Below, piece by piece: positions 44,916-55,413 of a DNA stretch of 64,000 nt. Source of the stretch: Podospora comata (Eukaryota; Ascomycota; Sordariomycetes; Sordariales; Podosporaceae); the NCBI GenBank assembly GCA_017354895.1, contig CP071498.1, positions 3,968,001 to 4,032,000 of the forward strand, written 5' to 3'. The position numbers were made by a program, and so were the translations under genes. Positions within the stretch are counted from its first letter, which is position 1. Every line of letters starts with the position of its first letter. The notes under the pieces were generated by a model, which did not search any database, was not told where the DNA came from, and saw only the letters and a list, made by a program, of their open reading frames with translations.

Positions 44916-46657
44916 ATGCCGTCTCCAGGAGAAGAAACGTGGAAAGATCACTGGAAGTGCTTCGTGGCATGTGGTATCATTGTACTCTCGCCATTCCAGT
45001 ATGGCGTGGACTTTGGTCTCATCGGTGGTCTGCAGGCCATGGTTGGCTTCCTCAAGGTTTGTTTACTCACCATTCAGCTCATCCCCCCCCTTGTGAGACA
45101 ACTCTGACAAGAGTGGCACCAGATCTACGGTCATCCAGCCCCCGACACCGCCATCGGATGGAACCTCGATACGACAAGACAGCAATTGATCTCGAGTCTC
45201 ATGACCCTTGGCGCCTTCATATCGTCCGGAACGGCAGGCATCGTGGCCACGTACGTGAGCAGAAGGCAGTGTCTCTGGGCTGCTTGCGCTCTGTGCTGCG
45301 TCAGCAACGTGATCATGATGGCTACTGAGGACATTGGCGCGCTCTATGCTGGCCGCTTCCTCATTGGGTTGGCCAATGGATATTTCATGACCTTCAGCCA
45401 GCTGTATATCCAGGAATCGAGTCCTGCCAGATACAGGGGTTGGTTCTTGACCGCTTTCCAGTTCTTCACTTCCTTTGTGAGCACCCTTGTTTCTTCACAC
45501 ATCGCTATTGAAATAAAGGCTGACAGAAAGCTGAACAGGGTACTCTGATCGGCACCATCATCGACTGGGCCACCGCTAAGCGCCCCGACAAGTCCGCCTA
45601 CTTGATTCCCCTTGGCATGATCTACATCATCCCTGTCATCATGACCGTCGCCCTCTTCTTCATTCCCGAGTCCCCCCGCTGGCTCATCCTCCAAGGCGAC
45701 TACGAGAAGGGTGTCAAGGCTCTCCGGTGGTTGCGTCCCGTTGGCGCCGATGTCGATGCCGAGGGTGCCGAAATCAAAGCCGCCATCGACAGGGAGAAGG
45801 AGCTCAGCAGCAGCATCAGCGTCATGGACATGTTCAAGAACCCCATCGACAGAAGACGCACCGGTCTCGCCGTTGGTGCTGTCCTCTTGCAAGCCGCCTC
45901 CGGTTCCATGTTCGTCATCGCCTACAAGGCCTACTTCCTCGCCATGTCCAAGGTCTCGGACCCGTTCGCTATGAGCAACGTCCTCTCCGCCATGGGCATT
46001 CTCGCCATTTTCTTCAACAGCTTGATCGTTGTCCGCTGGGGCAGACGCCGCGTCGTCCTCACCACCGGTCTGGCCATCTGCGGTATCCTCCAGCTGATCA
46101 TCGCTGTTGTCTACCATATCCTGGGCGCAACCAATACCACCGGAATCGTCCTGGTAGCCCTGACCTGCGTCTACATGATGGCCTACAACGGCATGATCTC
46201 CACCTACGCCTGGCTCGCAGGCGGAGAGATCCCCTCTCAGCGTCTCAGAAGCTACACTTTCGGTCTCGCCGCCGCCGTTGGTTTCTTCGGCGCCTGGCTC
46301 ACAACTTTTACAGCGCCATATTTCATCAATCCTGCCTCTCTCGCGTGGGGTCCCAAGTATGGCTTCATCTGGTTCCCCAGCTGCATCATCGGTGTGCTCT
46401 GGGTTCTGTTCTTCTTGCCCGAGACCAAGGGCCGCACCCTCGAGGAGATTGACGAGATGTTTGAGGCCAAGCTGCCTGCGCGCAAGTTCAGACACCACAT
46501 CTGTGTTGGCCATGTGAATACTGCCGAGAAAATTGATGATCGCGCTTCGGAAAAGGTGAGCCCCCCCAACCCCTGTGCTTGGGATTAGGGTTAGGGTTAT
46601 AATACTAACTTTTTGCAGACACCCACCGAGGTTCAACATGCCGAAGTGAAGGCTTAA
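44916..46657 (+). CDS. MFS sugar-porter family transporter
   Basis: Twelve-helix H+-coupled sugar transporter of the plasma membrane. Four exons: 44916-45056, 45123-45476, 45539-46555 and 46619-46657; 516 aa. It starts MPSPGEETWKDHWKCFVACG with the first helix containing QYGVDFGLIGG (the family's D-rich entry). Diagnostic motifs are GRFLIGLANGYFMTFSQLYI with QESSPARYRG, the mid-loop FFIPESPRWLILQGDYEKG, VVRWGRRRVVL and the C-terminal PETKGRTLEEIDEMF. The last exon codes only TPTEVQHAEVKA. The small size of the first loop and the PYFINP/LAWGPKYGF block place it among disaccharide or alpha-glucoside-type porters, but substrate specificity cannot be read. The final intron contains telomere-like TTAGGG repeats. 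No sugar-hydrolase gene is adjacent. Confidence 0.94.
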
Positions 46658-47043
46658 ATCGTTTCCTTGTTTTTGCCGTCTATAGAATTGAGGATCAATT
46701 GTCTTAGATACAGACAAGGCGTTTGGGAGGGTTGAATGCGATGAGTAATGCGGAGGAAAGTTGTGCCTAGATAAACATAGAGATGCAACTGGAAGCCAAG
46801 TCTCTATCACATATTTTCATCTGCCGTGGCTTCTGCATTGGTATTGGTTCCATAAGGGGGCATTTTGCATGACAGATACTGGGCCAGCTTTATGACAGAG
46901 GATTGGACCAACGCAATATCAAATGCAACATTCTGTCCATGCTTATTGTCTGTGTTGAATCTCCACAAATCAGTATCACCTAGGTGTATGATACCATAGC
47001 CCATACCCCCAAATGCAAATCAATAGGCCTTTAAAGACATTTC

Positions 47044-47343
47044 AAAGGCCTAGTAGCTATCTTTAAAGGCCTATTTAATATGTTAAAAGGCTTATTAATG
47101 ATGTTTAAACGCCTATGAACTATCGTTAAACACTTCTTACCTATCTTAAACGCCTATCAGCTATATTTAAAGGCCTATTAGCTATATTTAAAGGCATATT
47201 AATTTTGTTTAAAGGCAAGTGAACTAGCTTTGAAGATATATGAACTATCTTTAAAGGCCTATTGTGTATGTTTCAAGGTATATGAACTATCTTTAAAAGC
47301 ATATGGACTATCTTTAAAGGCCTATTAACTATGTTTAAAGGGC
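47044..47343 (+). repeat. 21-bp tandem repeat array, about 14 copies
   Basis: Fourteen or so adjacent copies of a 21-bp unit whose core is AAAGGCCTATTA followed by ACTATSTTT-type sequence. Each unit begins AAAGGC and most end TTT, so neighbouring copies meet as TTTAAAGGC. One unit is 20 bp. Copies differ at 2-7 positions; many differences are C to T or G to A. The core AAAGGCCTTT-like junctions are partly palindromic. There is no open reading frame through the array. Confidence 0.92.
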
Positions 47344-47391
47344 TTACACCCTTTTAATTGAATTTTTGTAATTGAAGCCCTCGCGGAAAGC

Positions 47392-47436
47392 CTGGCAGTT
47401 GAAGGTCTGGCAGTTGAAGATCTGGCAATTAAAGCC
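47392..47436 (+). repeat. 15-bp tandem repeat, three copies
   Basis: Three copies of CTGGCAGTTGAAGGT, the third degraded to CTGGCAATTAAAGCC. Not related to the 21-bp unit in sequence. Confidence 0.85.
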
Positions 47437-47691
47437 TTGGATAAGGTGGTGTGAGGTTGAAGGCTTGCATCGGCGCGTGGCCATCGGGCATCAACACCAC
47501 GGCACTATTAACCACAACACTTTCACAAATATATACTGTAATTTGTAAGACAAAAACTGCATTGCAATGTTGGTGATAATGGAAATAAGTGGATGTCATG
47601 GAAAATAGTTGGTGAGAATATTATAGTATGGGAGTAATCCCCACCTAGAAAAAGGATAATGCGCCCTTAGAATTCCTTATGTATTATATTT

Positions 47692-47755
47692 AAAGGCTTA
47701 TTAGCTATGTTCAAAGGCCTATGAACTATCTTTAAACGCCTGCGGACTGTCTTTA
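47692..47755 (+). repeat. second block of the 21-bp repeat, three copies
   Basis: Three further copies of the AAAGGCCTATGAACTATC-type unit, 350 bp beyond the main array, in the same orientation. The gap between the blocks is AT-rich and includes the 15-bp repeat. Confidence 0.88.
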
Positions 47756-49100
47756 ATAAACACTATAGGGTAAGATGGATACCGACTTATCCCGCCATCT
47801 AACATTGTAACACCTTGCTAAGTACACTGTAGCAGGTATCCTGTAGATGATATCGAGAGTAACAGATTTGCAGTTTCTTGGATGGTATATCAGCGGTTTG
47901 ACAAAATCATCAAGGTACATGACCCCCAGTGTTGGATGCACCCGCGACGGGACGATATCGCAGTGCTGCTGTAAAATCTTCGGTCAAACTGAAGTGAGCC
48001 TCATTCAGTCATAATAACAGCATCCTGACCGCTGAGACTCAGTCATCCACCACCGGCCCGAATGCTCTATCTCGATTAGACGTCGGTTTCTGGTGTCATT
48101 GTCACCGCACTACCGGCTTGGCAGTCCTCCGAGCCTGAACACGCAGTCTGGGACACCAGTCGACCATCGCCAATGAACTACCAGACAGTCAGATCTCCAA
48201 TACGATACTCCATAGCTGTGTTGGGGGCTGGTTGCACTGGCTGATGCTGTGCGTCGTTCATATTTCCCAAGCCGGACCGATCTATCCTCGCCTTCCTTTC
48301 TTTCTGCTCTCGCATACTGTCATCAGTCGTTGGGAGTAGGTGAGCTTGCCGGTTTGGCCCCCGGCTGGTGACACGGCTCTCTTGAAATACTCATCACATC
48401 TTTGCCTGCCGGCCATCTTCTGTAGTCTTCCGCGATAAAGATAGTAACTTGGCGCCACCAAGACGTGAAGGCTGTCCGGGTATCGGCTAGTGGGCCAGGT
48501 ATGAGGGGAATCAAGTCTTGGAAAGGCAAGTACAAACGATACACACACAGAGACTGCAGTTACCCCTGTGAAACGCCATCCATCGAGACCAGACAGTGGT
48601 CTATGGTCGTCATCAGTGCGGGTGCAACCTGTGACCCAAAGGAGTACGGATGATGATGATGATGAAGAAGAAGCAGAAGAGGGGAGCCGGGAAGGTGTGG
48701 GGAGGTCTGCCTGGAGAAGCTCCGGTCTGCTCCCCACCAGAGCCCTTTTAACTCGTGATTGTGCCACTGCAATCCGCTGTGTCAACAAACATAAAACCTT
48801 AACTTGCAGCTTACCACGCTTGGGGATGGGCCCTGGCTCTAATACGAGCATCCGCAATCCAGAGCCAATTCCGATCTGGTGGGAACAGCCACAACGGCTC
48901 AACCGATGTCATTCATACAGTTCCAACCCCCTTTTCCCTTTCCTCCCTCGTCCTACCAGCACAGCTATTCATACAGACACTCCCGTGACTGGCGGAGAGC
49001 GGGCATCGTGCGCTCGTCTCCCTTCCGGAATCATGGCAGGCACGGCTCTGCCTTCTTGCCTCCATGTCTAGGAGGGCGTTTTCACGCCGCTGCGGCCTCC

Positions 49101-50919
49101 ATGGTTGCTAACGTCGGGGCCCCTCGACCAAGCTCAATATATCCATCAACAATTCCAAGCTCCACGGCCATCCCATACCAAGAACCGTTCGCGGCTGCAC
49201 CGCCGGAGAATTACATGATGCAAGGGAATCCAACAAATACAGGTGCTCCGCCGGAGAAACCGTTGGTCCCGAGCAGCACTGCAGATTGGGAAGCCAAAAA
49301 GGATGTCATCAGGCAGCTGTACATGGACGAAAATCGCATTTTGAACGAGGTCATCGATATTATGCACCGCGTTCACAGGTTCAAGGCAACGTAAGCTGGC
49401 TCTCTCTCTCCTTGCACCGAAGATAGTAGGCAGGCCGAGTTAACGTGTGAGACAATGACAATGCAGAGCGAGAATGTACAAAGGCCAGTTCCACAAGTGG
49501 GAGTGGTCAAAGTACAACACCAGAAAGGGACGAAGCCAGAACGCCTTGATGCCCGCTCAGTCCAGGGCAACGAAGAAGCGAGCACACGACGCCGACAACA
49601 CCGTCAGTAGTGAGACGGCCGCAGCTCACCTTGACTTTGATCTTCCAACTGTCCATTCAACTGGGAGCCAAGCTGTGATGGCAAGAGTTGGAAATGCGAT
49701 GAACACGCCGCTCTTGCATCAAAACTCCGACTTTCGCAATGTTGAATTCTCTCTCGATGCGTACAAGGCGCTGATCAACATTTGGTCCCCCGGTGACAAG
49801 CCGTGGAAGTCTTCGATTCCGTCACCTCCCACCGCGCCTGCTGGAACCATACTTCAACAAGTTCAGCAAGCGCTAGCTTTGTTTGACCGGGGGCAGAATG
49901 CAGGAGGAATCCGAATCCTGGACTCGGTCAATGAAAGAATAGCCTCTGCTCTCACAATCACCGCATCCTCTTCTTCTTCGGCAGCCTGTGGTGACAACAA
50001 GACCGGCACCGAGATCACCACCACCACCACTGCCACCACCGCCACCACTGCCAGCATCCCCATCGAAATCATATGGGACTGTTTTCTTGCCGTCCCCCAG
50101 CTGATCCTCACCGCCAACCGGCCCGAGCTACTAAGTCTCTTCATGGACTACCTCGCCCGCTACGCCAACATCACCCTGTCGTCGGGGCACCCCCTTACCA
50201 AAATCTCATGCCATCTCGCCGCCTTGACCCGTGCGTTTTCCATCCACCGCCAGCAAAAGAGCAATCACCCCCAAGCCAGCCAAGAAGAAGCCCTCAACAT
50301 GCTCAAAATGTATGTCTCCGAGTCCTGGACCCTCTGGCTCGACCTCATCACCGAGACACGCGGGCCGAAAGACCATGTCACCATCCACCTCCGCCGCGGG
50401 TACGCAGTGCTCATGGAGGAAGACGGCGATTCCCCGGGACGAGGAAGCTCAAGGTTACTTACCGATTTTACGTCCAGTCTGGACGAGTCGATCCAGATCC
50501 GTGGGGAGGAGGCCACCACTGCACGGGTGCTAGAGTTGGAGGAGTTACTGGCCAAGATGTACATGCCACTTTTTACGCCAAAGAAGCTGGCGCACGCGGA
50601 GAAGATGCTCAAGGATGTGATCACAAAGGTGGTGAAGAGGCTGGGGAAAGGGGGGACGAGGGCGGACACAGAAATGGGGTACAATGACCGGTTTTTGCTC
50701 TTCATTGTCAAGCACTTCTTGGCAAGGATAGCAGATCATGAAGGGAATTTGGAAGCTGGGCGGAAGTGGAGGAGGGAGAGCTTGGAGACGGAGAAGAAGG
50801 ATTTGTTTTGGAGGCAGACGTCCCAGATGGTGGAGGAGGGCTTGAGGGCGGATGGGAGGGAGGAGGAGGCGGAAGAGATTAAGCGGGAGGTGGAGGAAGT
50901 GATGCCCAAAGAGGAGTAG
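49101..50919 (+). CDS. Clr5-domain protein
   Basis: Nuclear-type fungal protein with the Clr5 domain, a motif found in fission yeast heterochromatin factor Clr5 and many filamentous-fungal paralogues. Two exons: 49101-49390 and 49467-50919; 580 aa. The domain spans about 62-112 across the intron: ADWEAKKDVIRQLYMDENRI, LNEVIDIMHRVHRFKATARM and YKGQFHKWEWSKYNTRKG, with the conserved Trp and the YKxxFxxWxWxKY ending. The rest is helical, with Thr-rich low complexity (about 275-290) and a long C-terminal part of probable TPR-like helices ending in acidic EEE. An in-frame ATG at 48906 would add a Pro/Phe/Tyr-rich N-terminus. I prefer 49101 because of its context (CTCCATGG) and because upstream residues look random, but the choice is open. 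Confidence 0.85.
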
Positions 50920-52231
50920 GAGGAGGAGGAGGAGGAGGGACCCGAAAACAGCGTGACAACTTGGATTGTTTTGTTTCAGTTTGGTGTGTTTACCTGCCAT
51001 GGAGGCAGCACGAGGGGGTGCTGTGGCTGCGGAGAGGGTTGAAAGCCTTCAACGAGTGGCAAAAAGAGATACCTATGATTTGGCTTTGGATTTCCCCTTC
51101 TTTGTATCCATACCTTACCTGATAGCTTTGGACGTAGCGAAATTTGAGACACGGGACCACACACCTATCTGATGCACGGCAGTGACAAGCACCGACTCCG
51201 ACTCCTTCACCATCGCTCCCACATTCTCTGTTCCTCAAAACCGGGGAGTTGCTTATCCTCGTGCAGTTTGACAGAGGGGAGCCTGCACGGGTGTAACCTG
51301 CTCGCCTAGGAAGACTGCTTTACCAGTTAGCTGACACTGAAAGCTTGGCCCGAAAAAGCTGTGCTACGGCCGATACCCGAGTTCGGCTGATCAGAGGAGA
51401 AGGCTGCGGAGTGAAAGGGGGTTATCTATCGGAGGATACAGCAATAAGCTTGTATGCAAGCTGCCTCGCAGACGACGGGGGATGCTGTGCAAGTGCGACG
51501 GTGGTGTCTGGTTCGCCATGTCCTCGAGAAATACTACGTTACCAGTGATGAGAATTAAGCCGACCTTCGCCCAGAAATATCTGAGCGCAATTTCAACTGA
51601 TGCACCAACTTTCTCAGTGGGGAGGATGGTATGGCACATGTCATGCAAACCTGAAAGTGCCTGGTGCTCGACGGTAGGGGGCAGCCCCTGACAGTTGCCC
51701 GGCCAACTTGAGCCACAGAACCCCTGAGTTTGCTACCCTAAGGGGTTCTGGCCCCATCCCATCGCCTCTCCTGAGCGTGGAGATGAGAAGTATCTCCAGG
51801 CAACCAGAAAGGCAGTAATTGTCGAGAGTAGCACGAGACTGAGTTTTCAATATTTCTATTTTGGCATGCCCGCTCACCTTGCTCATCGCTCCGCTCGGGA
51901 CCGTGGTATCACGGTGACATCAACCTTGCCACCCGCGACGGAAAGCCTATCCGGCACAACCAATCCACGACAGGGAGTCCCGCTCCTAGAGAGCGATCAT
52001 TGAAGCTGGGGTAAGAAGATGTCAGCTCGGCGACCGGGATGGAACTGTCATGGCCAAGAGCTGACCGAGTGACAACACAATGACGTCCACGACTGAGCTG
52101 TCACCAAACACAATGCCTCCCTATAACTGCGTTACCCCTTTTTCTTCTTGCCATGTAACAAAAACAACTCACAGGACACTTTTCCCCTCGGTCAAAAGAG
52201 GAAAAGCATCCAGCCAGCAGTCACAGCCGAA
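50920..52231. other. 1.3-kb intergenic region
   Basis: No gene recognised. The first bases after the Clr5 stop are a (GGA) tract (50918-50940). The right-hand part should be the promoter of the next gene. Confidence 0.45.
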
Positions 52232-52952
52232 ATGTCCGAGCCCGACTTGTCCAAGATCGCCCGCGATGCCGAGCGGGACCTGAACACGTATCAGTCCAAG
52301 ACCGGCTCCTCCAGACGAGGACTGGATGACTCTGGTGTCACTGACACGTCGGCTAGCAAGATGTTTCCGGGCTCGACTGTCAAGACGGGGGACGACTTTG
52401 TCACCAGCAAGAGCTACAACCGTCGCATTCCGGGTGATGAAGGAGGTGATGTGGACGACAAGGGACAGTAAGCCATTGCTGCCCGAGAGGAGTACAAAAT
52501 GAAAAGCAGGGGCTTACCAGATTCGCAGCTGGGTCCATGGCCGGGCGTATGAGGGTGAAGGTGGTCCAGAAGACAAGACAGCTCACATCTATCAGCACAA
52601 TCCGGGCGGGATTGACGAGGCAACAGTGAGGAAGTGGGGAAAGGATCCGGTCGAGCTGGAAAAGGCTACACTCCGGAAGGACAGGCCTGATTTGCTCCCT
52701 TCCGAGGAAGCACTCGGCGGGAGAGCTAACGAGCCGGCTCACCAGGGCGACGTTTCCGAACAAGGTAGACTGGCGTCCAAGGCCAATTTGGGACGGGATG
52801 AGGAGGACAAGAGAGAGCTGCCGAGCCAAGGGTCAGGTGGTTCCCGCTACAAGGCGGCCTACTATGAGACACCCGAGAGTGTTCCCGATCAAGGAGCTGA
52901 TATGGGTGTGATTCCGCCCAAGTCCTCAACGGGAAGATCACGCAACATCTAG
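52232..52952 (+). CDS. conserved hydrophilic fungal protein, function unknown
   Basis: Two exons: 52232-52467 and 52529-52952; 219 aa. No signal peptide or membrane helix. Highly charged and Gly/Asp/Ser-rich throughout, probably disordered: MSEPDLSKIARDAERDLNTY at the start, SRRGLDDSGVTDTSASKMFP, then RRIPGDEGGDVDDKG up to the junction, followed by the block HGRAYEGEGGPEDKTAHIYQ and HNPGGIDEATVRKWGKDPVE. It ends MGVIPPKSSTGRSRNI. The regular short motifs and low hydrophobicity suggest a stress or LEA-like hydrophilin, but I do not recognise a named domain. The intron donor GTAAGC and acceptor TTCGCAG are good and the frame is kept. Confidence 0.75.
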
Positions 52953-53073
52953 TCGGTCAATCGATATTGTCGAGTAGTGTAATATGGTGCATGTTCTGTT
53001 CTGTCTATCATCTATTAGTGTATCCCGCGTAGTGCATAAAGGTGCAGATGTGATGTTGAAATGACCGACAATC

Positions 53074-54063
53074 TCATAGCTTCTCCTCGTCCTCACGAGG
53101 GGCCTCCGTTAGAGACTGTAGCACAAATCCAGCCAGCGGCACCACCCACTCTTTGCTCACGGGCACATAATGCCCGCCCGGATGGACCACCTTGACTGCC
53201 CCCTCCGACCTTTCCACCAGCCCCTGACTCCTGCTCTCATCCACCACTGTATCCAGACCACCAAAATAGTGCAAGCTCGGCGTCTTCACCTTTGGCTGAT
53301 AAAGCCACCCGCTCAGGTCCTGGTCCACAGCCCAGAACCCAGAGTACGACACCCAAAACTTGAGCGGCTGTCCGCCGTTTGCGGCCCGTATACTTTCCAC
53401 CCACTCCTTGTGCTCCTCAGCCGGCTGCCTGAACCCTTCCAACGCGGCAGCAAGAATGGAAGCTACACAACCCCCCTGACTGAACCCAATCACACCTTCG
53501 ATACCGCCGCCGGTCTCTTCGATAGCGGAGGCGAGCTGTAACATTCCCTGCTGGACAAGACGATACGACCCAGTAGCTTCGTCTTTGCGGAACCAAGCCC
53601 AAGAGTCTATCTCCTCGTCCTCTCTGCCTTCGTTGTCGGATGACGGCTGATACCCCGGGATGTCGCGGGGGTACAGCCGGTTGGGGGCGGTGGGGTAGAT
53701 GAGAGAAGGGATGAGATTTCGGGGAGCCAGAGCCTTGACGAGGAGCTTTTCCACCGCGCGGGTTTTGGCGCGAAAGAGGGGACCAGATTGAGTGTAGCCT
53801 TTTTTTGCCAGTGTTAGTGAGCTGAGGTCAAACATGAGAGTAAGTAGTACGAGTGAGAGGTGCGGTGAGGGGTAACCGATACGACAAGTCGAGAGTAAAA
53901 GCGCTCATATGTGAGTCCCTAGGTCCGCAAAAAAAGGCTTACCATGAAGCATCAATATTTTGACTTCCTTCTTTGGTGGCTTGTTGTTGACGGCCTTGCC
54001 CCTGGGAACTGGCGTGGAAGCCCCGGAGATGGGAGTTGGCGTGCCGCTTTGTGTCTCGGCCAT
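53074..54063 (-). CDS. FSH-family serine hydrolase (alpha/beta hydrolase)
   Basis: Family related to yeast Fsh1-3 and mammalian OVCA2. Two exons on the minus strand: 54063-53943 and 53798-53074 with a 144-bp intron; 281 aa. The first beta strand and oxyanion-loop motif KILMLHGYTQSGPLFRAKT is rebuilt across the junction. The nucleophile elbow is GVIGFSQGG (Ser about 147), the acid is in YFGGLDTVVD (about 223-227), and the catalytic His is in HPGGHYVP (about 250). The start at 54063 gives a Pro/Ser-rich lead-in and PPKKEVKILMLHG. Upstream in-frame ATGs at 54180 and 54255 extend the protein with a basic, hydroxylated presequence, see findings. Substrates in the family are short acyl esters and similar, not known here. 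Confidence 0.92.
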
Positions 54064-54987
54064 GGTGGTGCTGCAAAAGAGACTTCTCTGACTAGCGCTG
54101 AAGAAACGCACAACTTGAAAGGAATGGATCCGAGATTGCGACCTGCTGGCGACAAATCTCCAGGTGTGAAATGACAGCATGTGAATAAAAGCTGTCAACT
54201 GCGGCGGCGGCGTCCATCCAGTCTTCTCGGAGGGCCAGCGGGATTGGCTCGGCATGACACATGCGGCCAGCGTTGGGGTTCGAACTTGGGCTTAAAAATC
54301 ACGATAAGATAGGGCCCACTGGAGGCGAATCACCCAGGGGCATGGCTTGAACAGACGTGATTTTTGATAAGATCAAGGGATGCCACATGGGCTTATTTAT
54401 TTTCTTGGGGGTATCGTTCATCTACGAGCAGCAACAGAGACATGTAACCTCTACTGATTCCCAACGTATCCTCAAGCAGCAAAACGTGTTCTCAACGCGG
54501 GCGCCCAGCAACGGGTAGAAATTTAATCTATGCCAGAGCGAAAACATCCATACCAACGGGAGAATGGTGATGAATGTCGATAACCCACTGCGAACAGTGA
54601 GTAGCTGGCAAATGCTGTTGACCTGAGTCTTGAGCAACCCCCGATCCCTCTTGATAACCTGAAAAACTGGCTTCACAACTCCTGATATCGACACCAGACT
54701 CTGAATCGAGCAGTCATACAGGTTGGTTCTCGGCAAAGCGACTGGAAAGCTGTAGATGCCATCCGTTTCACCCTTCCTCTCTGCAACCTCCCGCGCAAAC
54801 AAGGGGAACACATCGAAACCGCCGACACAGCTCAATTGATGTTGGCTGCCTGCTATGATACATATACACTGGCGCAAATGACCTCGGGGCTCGCGTTCAG
54901 GGGGAATAAGAATCGTGGGTCAAGGAAATTGCCGCATCGCTCTCGTCTATTGTATTCCAACAACCGTCGTCAACAGTGTCGTCTACT
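54064..54987. other. intergenic, between FSH hydrolase and atp18
   Basis: About 920 bp. It contains the FSH promoter, possible upstream starts at 54180 and 54255, and the atp18 3' UTR. No separate gene recognised. Confidence 0.45.
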
Positions 54988-55413
54988 TTAATGGGAAGCC
55001 TTGGCGTTGGGGTTGCGGGGGTCGTTCTTGAACTCGTCGCCTGTGGGGGAGTATTGTTAGTATTTGGGAACTCGGTGGATCGTGGGCGCAGGGAGTCGGC
55101 GAGGACAGGAGGGGCGGAGGGGCATACTGTTCATCATGGCAGTCTGGGCCGAGTTGACGCCATAGGCAATGACCACGGCTGGTAAGAGTCGAGGTTAGTT
55201 ACTGAAGAGAGCAGCCCGGGGAAGGTGTCGTCGAGTTATAGTCGGGTTAGGTTAGTGACATACCGGCAGCGAAGAAGGGAGCCATGGGACGCACTGTGGT
55301 CATTCAATCGTCAGTCAGCAGCGCACACGATGATGGGGGGGATTCAATTGGGGCAGCAACATACACACGGGCGTCGGGAACTTCTTGAAGGGGGCAACTC
55401 CGAGCCAAGACAT
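54988..55413 (-). CDS. atp18: mitochondrial ATP synthase subunit i/j (Atp18)
   Basis: Small inner-membrane subunit of the F1Fo ATP synthase. Four tiny exons on the minus strand: 55413-55365, 55293-55264, 55178-55128 and 55040-54988; 60 aa. Joined exons read MSWLGVAPFKKFPTPVLRPM, then a transmembrane helix APFFAAGAVVIAYGVNSAQT, then AMMNSDEFKNDPRNPNAKAS and H. This is the fungal Atp18 pattern (short basic N-terminus, one helix, acidic end with DPRNP). Each junction carries a consistent codon phase, and all introns have GT...AG ends. The gene is split far more than its length suggests. It shares a divergent region with the NIPSNAP gene. Confidence 0.92.

Larger units (their letters stand above)
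46658..49100. other. 2.4-kb AT-rich, repeat-bearing intergenic region
   Basis: AT-rich from about 46990 to 47950, in contrast to the GC-balanced flanks. It contains the three repeat blocks listed separately. 48000-49100 is ordinary in composition and should hold the promoter of the Clr5 gene. A short (GAT)/(GAA) tract lies at 48649-48681. No transposase, reverse transcriptase or LTR is visible. Confidence 0.6.

Noticed and set aside
45344-46810. 488-codon open frame on the minus strand across the sugar transporter
   Set aside because: It is the antisense shadow of a C-ending, GC-rich coding sequence. Its translation is low-complexity Gly/Asp/Val-rich with no domain, while the plus strand has unambiguous MFS motifs.
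46990-47950. CRISPR-like array
   Set aside because: The 21-bp units are directly adjacent with no unique spacers, and the genome is eukaryotic. It is a minisatellite.
46990-47950. Transposon (LTR or DNA type)
   Set aside because: No terminal inverted or long direct repeats, target duplication or transposase/reverse-transcriptase reading frame can be seen in the AT-rich block.
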